From NCBI GenBank assembly GCA_036971615.1, contig JAYKKR010000016.1, forward strand, positions 620,001 to 684,000: a stretch of 64,000 bases of DNA. The letters are read 5' to 3'. The stretch comes from Amyloporia xantha (taxonomy: Eukaryota; Basidiomycota; Agaricomycetes; Polyporales; Adustoporiaceae). Positions 42,391-52,614 of this stretch are shown here, piece by piece. The position numbers and the translations under genes were made by a program. The stretch's first letter is position 1, and the number at the start of each line of letters is the position of its first letter. Below the pieces are notes generated by a model. That model searched no databases. It was not told where the DNA came from and saw nothing but the letters and a program-made list of their open reading frames with translations.

Positions 42391-45300
42391 TTATCGGGGA
42401 CTATCGCACACAGTGCACTTATCTGTCGCACTGGCTGGATTCTGTAGCATACACGTTTTACAGGTCCAGGTCTCGCCGGCAGGTTTCGACGGTGGCTTCG
42501 CCCCTGCAGCTGCCCAGTTGAACCCTGGCGCACTCGAAGTCGCATTCTTTGTCTTGTCCGGACGGGGTGCCTCGCAAACTGTACACTTAGACAGCGCACT
42601 CGCAGGATTATCGAGCATGCATACTGAGCACTTCCAGCTTTCTCCAGCAGGTTTCGCAGGTGGCTTCATACCTGCGGCGGCCCAATTGAAGCCCGATGAT
42701 GTGGAAGATGTCGAAAAACTGGTCTTTGGCTTGACTGGGACCGACAAATCGAATTTCGGCAACGTCGCGGCAGGGGCAGCTCTGGCTTCCTGCAAACCTT
42801 TGAGAGAACTAGGTCCAGCACCCGGTGACGATGTAGGAATCGCGAACGAGTAATTTGGCAGCTCATTGACACTTTTCGCCATGGCGATGGCCTTTGCATC
42901 TTGTGGTGCTGTTGACTTGTTCTGAGATGGCTTAGGGGTCGAGGAAAAGGCGAAGGCAGAACCAGCAGCGAATGCAGGTGCGGTGGTAGGCGTAGGTGGA
43001 AGGGCGGATGCAGATGCAGGGGTAGACGCAGGTGCAGTGGGAAGCGTGGGCGGAGGTGCGAATGCGGGAACTGCGGGAGCTGTGGGCTTAGCTGGAACTA
43101 GTTTGGCAGCACTTTCCTCCTCCTTGTCATCCTTGCCTGCCTGGAAGCTGTAACGAAGCTTTGAAGGCGCTCTCGGTGCAGAAGACTTCGCCCCACCAAA
43201 AGGCGGGGGCTTGCGCCCGCCTGCAGCCAATGCGCCACCAAACGGAGAAGTCGTAGTCGGGGAGGTACTCCGACGACTCTGCGGAGGCTCCGCTGGTTCC
43301 ACCACTTCTGACGGTAAGGTGTACGAAGGGGGCTGCGCGTTCGGCATCTCAACATCTTCGACTTCTTCTACTGTGACCTTGGTAGAAGAGCGAGTGCGGC
43401 CGTTGGTTGCAGGGCGAGAGGTCGTTTTCTGCCTTTTGGGAGGGGAGCCACCTTCCTCGTCGCTGACTTCCTCAATAATCACGGCGGGCCGTGATGACCG
43501 GGTAGTTCGTGAAGCGCCGTTGACACCATTAGTGGCATTAGTGGCTGCAGACTCCGCAGGCTTAGGCGGTGTGTTCCGACGTGAAGAGACAGGGGCGGAA
43601 GCAGGTGCGGCGGGAGGTACAAAAGCAGGAGATGTTGATGCATTCGCCTTACTCTTGAGGTCCGGAGGCGGCCGAGCACGCGTGGCTCCCTGTCGAAGAC
43701 ATGAGCATTCAAACATACCTGTGGCCTCACCACAAACGCTCACCTTGGGCAACGTGGCCTCAATGATCTTCTGTGGACTCAACTTCATGTCTTTCTCCTT
43801 CTGCTCAGCCATCGGTGTCTGCTTCGGCGCATCAGCAGCTGGCTTTGGAGCCGAACTCCTTGTCCTCTTCTTTGAAGGCTTCTGCGCCGCCGGGCGTGGC
43901 GGCAACGGACTCGCCGCCTGATACGGATTCACCAGGTCAGGCTTCTTGGGCGGCGTCACCTCCTTAAGCAATTCTGTCATGAAGCTCGCAGCGCGTGTCG
44001 GCTTGGACGTCGCCGGCGAACGGGTGGACTGGGATGATGAGGCTTGTGGCGGAGAAGAATCAGACTGGCCCCATGCTTGCCGAAGGGGCGAGGGCACAGC
44101 TGGGGTCGTAGCTCGGGCTGGAAGAGATGTACGTCCACGGGGAGTGACGGGCGATCCGTTTGAACGAGCCGTACCGTTGATACCATTTGTAAGGGGCGTC
44201 CCGTTGGTGACTGGCGTGGAAGGCACCGCTGCAGGCTGAGCCACGCCATTTGTTGTTACATTGGCGCTAGAGGTCGACGCAGATGGAGTGTGTGGCGATG
44301 AGGGCGTGGTTGGCTCCCGGCCTAGCCTTCTCCGTTTCCCATCTGCTTTTGGCTTTTCCGGTGTCAGTTTGATTCCAGATGGCGTTGGAGGGGCCGGCCA
44401 AAGCCTGGCGAGTGGTACCGATTTGTAGGTGTACGAGAGCTGCCACCCCCACGATAAACGTACGTGCCATTGGGATTCTTTCGTAACATCTTTCGCGAGC
44501 TCTGCGCTGGAGTGCCGGAGGACGTCCCGGGCGTCATGAAGTTGATCTGAGGAGCGCTGTGCGGCTCTGGACTGGCTGAACCAGTAGAGAACCGAAACGG
44601 CTCTGCCCTTGGATGCTCATTGTCTTTTATTTCGGCTGCGTAAGCCTGGGGCAACGATGAAGACGAATATCTATTACATACCTTGTACTCGCTCTGCAAG
44701 TAGTGTCACGACACCTGCATACTCTATCACACTGAGCGGCTGATCGCCCTTCTGGCGCAAGAAATCTTCCACAGCGTGATGATTCGAGCCCCGAGAGATC
44801 AGCTCATCGAGGATGACGCGAGCGGGAGTATTGTCGTTTTGACTCATTTGATTTTGAGGCGGGTTTGTCTGGTTGGGAGGAGGTGCAACTGGTGCAGGAG
44901 GTGTGACTGGTGCAGGGGCAACAGCTGGGGCAGGGGGTGCAGCTGGTGCAGGAGGAAGAGGTTGCGGTTGCTGCTGTGGAGGTAGAAGTTGCGGTGGTGG
45001 TGGGTTATTCATAGGAAGGAGGTTGGCATTGAGGTTCTGAGCACCTTGTAGCTTATACAGATATTTGAATTAGCATATATACAGACAGGGGATCTGAAGT
45101 GGCTCACCTGTGCGCCCCTGCGCGCCAGTGCGTGAGCCGGATCTGGAATTAAGGGTTCGTCGGCCTCTTGACTAGCTGCAGAAAATATGCGCAATGGATT
45201 GAAGTAGTCTAAAAGGCCTTGCCATCCCCATCTCTGGACAAAAGAACGCGACGGGAACGTTAGGACAATGGAAGCTGAATGAGACGCCTTGCGCACCTGG

Positions 45301-45398
45301 TTCGGCTGCCGAGAGGAGGGAGAGGAGTACGGAGACGCTGCCTCTGCGCGCGCGATTCGTCGCGTTGCGCTGGAAGTAGTACGCGATGCACCGCTCAT
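42391..45398 (-). CDS. nuclear-basket nucleoporin-like protein with two RanBP2 zinc fingers
   Basis: Six minus-strand exons: 45297..45398, 45108..45233, 44682..45036, 44464..44635, 43744..44404 and 42391..43689, giving 904 aa. The N terminus has RWGWQGLLDYFNPLRIF, an amphipathic-helix-like segment reminiscent of Nup1/Nup60/Nup153. Then come a Pro/Gln-rich tract, a short helical block (RVILDELISRGSNHHAVEDF), and long Ser/Pro/Lys-rich disorder. The C terminus holds two RanBP2-type zinc fingers, WKCSVCMLDNPASALSKCTV and WTCKTCMLQNPASATDKCTV, each with four cysteines and preceded by GFNWAAAG/KPP repeats. These fingers bind Ran or RNA in relatives. Nuclear-basket assignment is inferred from this architecture. 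The segment 43690..43743 is read as a 54-nt in-frame intron, so it could be retained without breaking the frame. Confidence 0.72.
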
Positions 45399-45609
45399 TT
45401 TGGCGGATAGAGCAGGAGGTCTGCAAGACTGAAGAGAGGACAAGAGGAATAAGTAGCAGTCAAGTCGCTTTGCATGTCCTCATGCCTCGGCTCAAGCCAC
45501 GCGCGTTTAAGCCCTGCCCTAAATGCAATCACGTGCGCTAGCGCTACGGCTGCGAACGACTGCTCTCTCGTCGTCGTCGCCGCCGCCGCCAGGCTCATCG
45601 CTAGACATC
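45399..45609. promoter_or_regulatory. divergent promoter of the nucleoporin-like gene and complex I 21 kDa gene
   Basis: 211 bp between outward-facing starts, so both promoters overlap here. No TATA box is evident. Confidence 0.4.
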
Positions 45610-46338
45610 ATGCCGGAGAAAGTTGTCGAAACACCCTACCCACTCATCGACGCCGACCCCCATGCCTCTCGTGTGATTCGCTACATGCGCCCGTCGGACC
45701 TGGGTGTCTGGGCTACCGCCACGGGCGCGTTTCCTGCTGCTTTGTACTTCTGGGGTGCGTACAGCTTTGTTGACAGGCGAATTGTGCATGGGTAGGGATG
45801 GCAATGACACGATATCGTTACGCAGACATGGCGGATCCGGCCAAGTTCAAGCTCCGGACACAATTGCGTCTAGGCGGCCTGCTCGGTTTTGTTGGTGGAT
45901 TCCTCATGGCATACCAGCGATCAAGCTGTGAGTGCATGTACCGTACGCACTTTGTAGTGCGCTGTTGACACGGGTGCGATAGTCCGCTTCTGGGGCTGGT
46001 CGGAGAACAAGCGTGAGGAGGCACTGGACCGCGAGGAGCTGACCGCCCGCGCCCAGCAAGGCTTGCCGTTGTACGGCGAGTCCGACCAGCCTGAATGGAT
46101 TCAGGCTGCGGCATACAGGAATTCTGCGTTCTCGCAACTCAAATTTGGTATGTGTTGTACATTCATATCTATCAAGCCTGTCTGATGATGTTGTACAGCT
46201 GCTTTCCCCATGTAAGTAGTTTGATATCGTGATTTCAGCTGATCCTGACACTTTATGTTACATAGGTTCAACCTTGTCAACCACCCATACCACGGAACAG
46301 ACCCGGAGAAATACAAGCCGAAGGACGAGTCGTCGTAG
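45610..46338 (+). CDS. nuo-21: NADH:ubiquinone oxidoreductase (complex I) 21 kDa subunit, fungal type
   Basis: Five exons: 45610..45754, 45826..45927, 45983..46147, 46199..46211 and 46266..46338, giving 165 aa. The protein starts MPEKVVETPYPLIDADPHAS, has a membrane segment around WATATGAFPAALYFW and a second, Gly-rich one around LRLGGLLGFVGGFLMAYQRS, followed by RFWGWSENKREEALDREEL and a C terminus FNLVNHPYHGTDPEKYKPKD. This order matches the fungal 21 kDa accessory subunit of complex I in the inner mitochondrial membrane. Exon 4 is only 13 nt, but splicing it in keeps the conserved AAFPMFNLVNHPYHG readout. No cleavable presequence is seen, as is common for this subunit. Confidence 0.88.
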
Positions 46339-46485
46339 ACATGTTTCTTCCTGTCCTGTTCAGTTAATCGTATTCGCATCTTCATTGTATAACTCACTCT
46401 GGCCGCACCTACCATGCAGAAGTATGACCATTTCATCGCTCAAGAATATCCGTACGAATCGGGGCTTCTCATTAGTCTGCGTACC

Positions 46486-48401
46486 TTACACGCGCCCTCT
46501 TTTCTTCCGCCGTCCGCCATCTTCCTCGTCAATTCCCTTGTCGCCGTTCCTCTCCTGTGTCCGCTCTTTTCCCTTGGCATTCTTTTCTTTTCCGTCCTCT
46601 ACTACCTGCTTCACCACCGTTTCCCACATCGCATCGTTCATCCCCTTGGCCTTCCCCAATTGCTCCCGCAGCCGAGATACCTCACTCTCCAGCTCTGCCA
46701 CGCGTGACTGCAGCGAGACACCCGATTGCGCCCCGCCTGACCCTGAATCCGAGTCCCCTTGCACGAAGAATGCATGATCGCGGATGAGCTCGTCATGAGA
46801 GTATGAGAAAAAGACTTCTGAATGTGTCTATGTACCCCAGGAAAAGTAGTAACATATCAGGACTCTGGACTGAGGTATCGAGATTGTACGCACCTTATCA
46901 TGTACAGGCATCATCATCGTCACTTCGTGCGCCTCCCGCGCCTTCGCGTCCCGCATGCGCTGGAAGGCTGTCACAGGACGTACCGGCATCTCCTTGTTCT
47001 CCGTACCCGCGGCGAGCGTGAGGCTGACATGACCGACGAGGTCCGGTGGGCGAAGCAGCGTCGTGAGGTGCGTGACGGCGAGGCCCTTGTGCACAGCGAG
47101 TGTGCGGAGCAGTTGGTGCGAGGCGATGTCGTATGTCTGTATGAGCCCGGTTGCTGTCCCAACAAGTAGCAGTGACGACGTAAGCGAAATGTTCAACGTT
47201 GACACGGGCTGGCTGTCACAACGGAGCATCCTTAAAAATCGTACAACAGGGAGATGCGAAATGCGGCACACCCAACGACAATCAGCCTCTTCTTCGCCGT
47301 CTCTGGATCCAGGTCGTTGATCCGGATGACATCGTTCACTCCGCCCCCGCCAACAGCCTCCATTGCTGCCCGCCCGAACTTGTCTTCCCGCTCGCGGAAC
47401 AAGTTCACCTGGTGTACTGCACCATTTGCGGAATCGGACGCGGCGAAGAACAGCCGCTCCGTAGGGTCCCATGCAAGGCAGGCGATGGGGTGGGGGAAGT
47501 AGAAAGAAGTGAGGAGAGACTTGGAGTAGAGATCCCAGAGCTACCGGGGGGGTTCAGAAATGCGGCGAGCGGAGGGAAAAGAAGTCAACGCACTTTCACA
47601 GAATGATCGATGGAGGAGGTCAAGACACGACATGCTGGGAAGCGGCCCACGCCGCAGACGATGTCGGTCACGGGTAGTGTGTGGTCGGAGAAAGTGCAGT
47701 ATGGTGTGGGCAGTTCATTTTGGAGTTGTTCGTCCAGCAGTCTGTCCATACATATGAGTCTCACGCGCCACTTGGCACAGTATGCGAGATTAACCTAGGC
47801 ACGGACCAAACGCTCACGCCCGAGTCCTCGCTACCCGAGAGTAGCGCCGCGCCGTCCTGCGTGAAACGGAGAACGCTGACTTGGCGGTAGTGTGCGTCCC
47901 ACGCGTTATACATGATCCCAGAAGCAATCTACTGCAGAAGGGGATGGTTTCACTTTGCTTGTCAGAGATACGAGTGGATGGCACTAGCCTCCCAGAGGAA
48001 TATCCGCCCTTGTGCTGTGCCTCCTGCACACAGGTTTCCCTGAGGATCGACTGCGATAGACGAGAGCTTTTCAGGGAGCACGATTTTTAATGCAAGTTGA
48101 TCCTGCGTAGTCGCAGAGCATTCAAATTAGTTTACGCACACCGTTCTGACGGTGCTTCAGGACGGCGTACTTTTTGAAAATTATACACGTTCATGATGGA
48201 CTTGTCGGGCTGAGCGGCGAGCATGAACCCCCCTTGTCCATCGCAGGACTGAACAACGGCCGTGCAGTGTGCACTAGCAGAGGTCTGTTTGAATGATGCC
48301 AAAGATGCCCCAGTTTGTATGTCGTGCAAAGAAATTGATCCTGGGCCAGGGGTCGATGGTGAAGGGCCTGTCGCACAGAGAATGCATTCGTGCAGCTGCA
48401 T
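46486..48401 (-). CDS. IPI3: pre-rRNA-processing WD40 protein IPI3 (Rix1 complex)
   Basis: Seven minus-strand exons: 48171..48401, 47989..48102, 47795..47928, 47594..47741, 47272..47540, 46890..47212 and 46486..46817, giving 516 aa. WD repeats are visible as VSVLRFTQDGAALLSGSEDS, HTLPVTDIVCGVG with SSIDHSVKLWDL, FPHPIACLAWDPTERLFFAA and TLNISLTSSLLLVGTATGLI. The C terminus is a Lys/Glu-rich coiled coil ending GGRRKKRGRV. IPI3 works with Rix1/Ipi1 and Rea1 in maturing pre-60S particles and ITS2 processing. The intron 47929..47988 has a GC donor (GAG|GCTAGT). The upstream region has been invaded by the inverted-repeat element at 48602. Confidence 0.87.
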
Positions 48402-48601
48402 CACTTTTATCTTCAGATCTCAAGGTTGCAGATAACAGCAACGCGAGGGGGGAAAGCAAAGTTTTGACGAAACCGGTCACAGGTAATGAATGCAAGGGAC
48501 ACAAGAACTTAAGAGTGGACTCGAGCGACTGGGAGAGAAAACGCAAGCTAATTTGCAGAAGTGCCCATACAACTGTTCGGAATCACGTGCAGTGATCGAG
48601 T

Positions 48602-48885
48602 TATTGCTGGTTTCAGCGCCCAAGGCGCGGCGGCCAAACGTGTACAAATTTTGGCCTGTGGCTGTTTTTTTCTAAGGCTGAGACCGCGAAACTCGAACAG
48701 CTGTAGCTCGCTCAATTCTGCTTGTATCGACTTGCTCCATAAGTTGAAATTGCTCTATTCATCTGCCCCGAGGGCACCACGAAGTCCGTTTGACGAAGTT
48801 CGAGCTCCTTTTCACATTGCTTTTCCGCCGCCCACCAGCACTCGGAATGGCTCTCGCTCCCTCTCCGCAACATATATCCTTGTTC
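48602..48885 (+). repeat. left inverted-repeat arm
   Basis: 284 bp, reverse complement of 49708..49991. The arm stays open in one frame for over 90 codons in both copies, but the predicted peptide is unfamiliar and Ser/Arg-rich, so chance is likely. Confidence 0.8.
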
Positions 48886-49279
48886 TTCTGTCCTAGAAGA
48901 GTCTGTATAGACCCTCTCCTGTGCCCTGCATAGTTGGTAGTAACAAATATATTTGTATTCACTTGTTTTATGTCGGAGCTGGTCAGGCATAGTCTAAGAC
49001 ATGCATCTTGCCTGGAGTATAACCTGGTCTCCCATTTAAAAAGTGACCCTAATGACTCTCATTCATCATATACTTAAATTTATGTACAAAAACACCACAG
49101 ATGAGGCAGGGAAGGATCAGAACAAGCAGATGAGAGGTAAGTAATCCTTCGCCTGACGGCTCACCTGCAACATGCATTCAATGGAAACACTGCTGAGCCT
49201 CCTGCGAGTCCTCCACGAGTGAATATCTATTCAAGGAAGATATTACTACTGAAAAGATAAAAACGCACCTTATTGGAGG

Positions 49280-49700
49280 TTAATCCTCGACTGCGTCCTC
49301 CAAGCTGTTGACTTCAAAACAGACCTCCGCAACCACCTCAAATGAACTCAGCTCCTCCAACACGCGACACAGTAATTAATATACAAAAATTTTCAGATGA
49401 ACGGCAACATGGAAAGAGACACTGCACTCACCGCCAACCCAATCTCACAGAGCTTCATCCACGGCGCACTTTGTGGCTGCCGATACACCAAATCGCTGGT
49501 CTTATTGAATAATTTTAGTACTTGTTAGATGGCACACTTCTTTGCGATTGACGATCTCATCATGCGATAGCCCAGCGACGCAGCACATCTCAAGCAGTGC
49601 CCAGCGAAAGTCCTCCAGGTATAGCTTAGAATGCTGTACACTTTCAAACAAGCAAAAATTGATGTGGGGCTCTCGGGAGAGTCTAGCAAGGCTGTCTGAA
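49280..49700 (-). other. coding-like fragment inside the inverted-repeat element
   Basis: On the minus strand, just inside the right arm, three segments read as protein when joined across two possible short introns. They include YLEDFRWALLEMCCVAGLSH, then TSDLVYRQPQSAPWMKLCEI, then ELSSFEVVAEVCFEVNSLED with a stop at 49280. The composition looks like real protein. No start codon or known family is evident, and the proposed introns have weak ends (one would be 37 nt with an AAG acceptor). It may be a captured host-gene fragment. Confidence 0.25.
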
Positions 49701-49707
49701 GGCAAGC

Positions 49708-49991
49708 GAATAAGGATATATGTTGCGGAGAGGGAGCGAGAGCCATTCCGAGTGCTGGTGGGCGGCGGAAAAGCAATGTGAAAAGGAGCTCGAACTTCGT
49801 CAAACGGACTTCGTGGTGCCCTCGGGGCAGATGAATAGAGCAATTTCAACTTATGGAGCAAGTCGATACAAGCAGAATTGAGCGAGCTACAGCTGTTCGA
49901 GTTTCGCGGTCTCAGCCTTAGAAAAAAACAGCCACAGGCCAAAATTTGTACACGTTTGGCCGCCGCGCCTTGGGCGCTGAAACCAGCAATA
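49708..49991 (-). repeat. right inverted-repeat arm
   Basis: 284 bp, reverse complement of 48602..48885, with a single difference seen near the inner end. Confidence 0.8.
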
Positions 49992-50180
49992 TGACATGGG
50001 AGACAGAGGGCGCCCCGCCGGTGAATGAATGTTCTATTAGCTTCGAGCCTTGTCCTGGGCATAGGGATATCCTTGTTCTCTACCACAACGCACCCCTCAA
50101 AAGCACTTGCAAGTACTCTTCTCTCTTTCTGTTCAAACTCTTTCCAAACTCTTGTCTACCCCAGCCTCGGAGCGTGCACG

Positions 50181-51942
50181 ATGGCGACGAATTTGTACGA
50201 AACTTTGGGTTTAGACAAAAACGCGTCTCCGGAAGACGGTGCGTATGCTGTATAGTTCCTCGGGATGTGCACGAATTCATGACCACTGTAATTCTTGAAC
50301 AGTCCGGAAGGCGTACCGCAAACGGGCCTTGCAAACACACCCGGACAGGCTTCCGCCGAACACAACCCCAGCAGACAAGAAAGCCTCCGAAGAACAGTTT
50401 CGAAAGGTGGGCTTGAAACTCGTCCAGTCTGTATGCATGTACTGATGGCCGTCCAGGTGAATAATGCTTACGAAGTCCTCAACGATGAACAGAACCGCAA
50501 AGTAAGTCGCATGTTATCTGTCGTAGCTCGCCGCACATCTAATTCGCCATGATAACGGCAGCTCTACGACCGATACGGCATCTGGCCTCCCCCCACCGCC
50601 GAGCCCGAGCCCCAACGTCGACCTAGCACCCGCCCCTTCCGGTCCGACCCCTTCTCCGACCCTTTCTTCTCTGACCCCTTCCGCTCCTCGCGCCACCCCT
50701 TCACCTTTACGGACCCCTTCGTCCTCTTCAACTCACTCTTCGGTGACCTCCACCGCGCCTTCTTCAACGATGACCCCTTCTTCAGCGATCCCTTCTCTGC
50801 CCACTCGCCCTTCGACCACATGGGCGATCCGTTTGGCCGCTCGATGTTCGGTGGTGGTTCACTGTTTGGCCCCCGCCCTGGCCTTATGATCGGCGGGCCA
50901 GGGTCTATGCTGCAGCAGATGGCGGATGCGTCAGGCTCGGGTGGCAATAGCCGCATGTACAGCGCAGTGTCGCAGGCGGTGGGCCGGAACGGACAGTGGG
51001 TCTCGCAGAGCACCATGACCCGTACGATAAACGGCCGCACGGAAGTCATCACGAAACGCCGTGATATCGAGGTGCGTGTCACTTTTCCAATGCTTTTTTT
51101 GGAAGTATGGTCTGAACATGGGGTGTTTAGGGCAACGAGCACACCACATACTCCTCCCCCGATGGCGAGCGCTACACCATCAATGGGGTCGAGCAGCCCC
51201 TTCCCAACACCAACAGCGGTGCCATCGCATCTCCGCCGCCGCCAGCCCAATCACAGAGTCGCCCGCCTCCACAAGCCATCGCCGCGCCACCCCCTCCGCC
51301 GGCGTCGAATTACATACCTCCGACTAACAACTATTACGCGCCGCCTCCTCTCCCGCAACCCCAGCAGGTATACCAGCCTCCGCCACCCGCGCAGGCGTAT
51401 TCAGCCCCGCCACCGCAGTACAGCTCGAGGGCGAGCACGAGTGGAAGCGGGTATGCGTATACGACGCAGCCCGCACCGGCGGTTGAGCCCATTCCCGTCC
51501 AACACCAGCAGCGCAATGTTACCGGCGGCAATGCGAATCTGTATGCAGACCCCCGCGCGAGCACCCATAAGCGCACGAGCAGCATGGCACATGGGAGCAG
51601 CCACGGACATCACGGTGAGTGGCTCGTCTGATTTATCTCCTCCCTCTGGGACGAGTTGTATTCCCTGTGTACGGATACACTGACATGGACCATCTTGCTG
51701 CGGATATAGCGTACGAGACCGCGCACTCGCATCATTCACATAGGGACAGAGACCGGGACAGGGAGCGTGCACATTTTGAGCGTGCTCATTCACACTCGCA
51801 CCGTGATTCGCACTCGCCCCGGGACTCGCTCAGAGATTCCTCGTACCGCGACTCGCGCCACTCACACCGCGATAAGGAGCGCGACAGGGAGAGGGAGGCC
51901 GACCATGGCGGGGAACAGAAGTGGTGGCGCGGCGGATGGTGA
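50181..51942 (+). CDS. DnaJ (Hsp40) protein with Asp/Phe-rich middle and His/Arg/Asp tail
   Basis: Six exons: 50181..50238, 50303..50406, 50457..50501, 50562..51071, 51131..51614 and 51710..51942, giving 477 aa. The J domain fills residues 1-70: NLYETLGLDKNASPEDVRKA, HPD in ALQTHPDRLPPN, and NNAYEVLNDEQNRKLYDRYG. Next is a DPF/SDPF-rich stretch, a TRTINGRTEVITKRRDIEG core like DNAJB-type client-binding regions, then a Pro/Gln/Tyr-rich segment and a tail of HRDRDRE/HSH repeats ending EQKWWRGGW. The HPD tripeptide would activate Hsp70 ATPase. No zinc finger is present, so it is not class I. Likely nuclear or cytosolic. Confidence 0.9.
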
Positions 51943-52614
51943 GCAGCCTCCCGCGGCGCACCGGCACCGTAGGCAGGTGCCCGCGTTGCGAATGTTCTGA
52001 GCACTGTTATTGACACAATTGTTTGTTGGCGTCGTGACGCAGGTTGAATAACGTTACGAAATTCCTGAAGCAAAGAGTGCGTCCTCATCACGCACAATGA
52101 CTGGCCGTGGCCGTTTATACACAGTTCTTCACCCCTTGTCTTTACATTACGCTTTGTATCTGGAATCCCTGCCTGCTTGGCCCTCAAACTTGTATCGTAC
52201 ACACTTGGAAACTGTATTATATGTATTCTCCAATATACTTTTTTCCATTTCAGAAGATCGCTTTGGCGTCTGGTCGTACAAATGCGACGACGTGTTCCCC
52301 TTCTCCAGTGATTATCGTGAAATGTTCATGACGTGGAACCCCTTCATGTTCAGGAACGCGATGCGCGAGAAATATGTGGCTTGCATTTGACAATAAACAT
52401 GAGTGCTAACAATGACGATGATAATGATGACCTGATATACACACGACGACACATACATGCACATCCAACTGCTTACAGACCCTCAAAGAACGAGAGATCC
52501 TGGGCAGACAATCCACCTGTCTTCGACGACGGCTGCACCGAAGAAGGGGTTGCAGTTGCAGGCCGAGGGGCAAGCGTACTCCCACTGAACGGCGACTCTA
52601 TCCGTGGTTCGGAG
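51943..52614. other. convergent intergenic region with a possible alternative 3' exon
   Basis: 672 bp. Most is empty. On the minus strand 52473..52658 is an open frame ending LSAQDLSFFEGL that directly overlaps the end of the next gene in another frame; it could be its true C terminus. Confidence 0.35.

Larger units (their letters stand above)
48602..49991. mobile_element. 1.39 kb element with 284-bp inverted-repeat arms
   Basis: The ends are near-perfect inverted copies of each other: 48602..48885 and 49708..49991, equal in length with no indel and hardly any mismatch where I compared them. Both outer ends read TATTGCTGGTTTCAGCGCCC inward. The outermost TA on each side (48602-48603 and 49990-49991) could be a TA target duplication as made by Tc1/mariner-like transposases. 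No transposase is encoded. The element lies between the divergent IPI3 and DnaJ genes, about 200 bp from each start codon. A non-autonomous terminal-inverted-repeat transposon or fold-back element is the best interpretation; a local inverted duplication is the alternative. Confidence 0.7.

Noticed and set aside
43211..43921. 236-codon plus-strand open frame
   Set aside because: Antisense to the zinc-finger nucleoporin-like gene; created by the Pro/Ser/Ala-rich codons of that gene.
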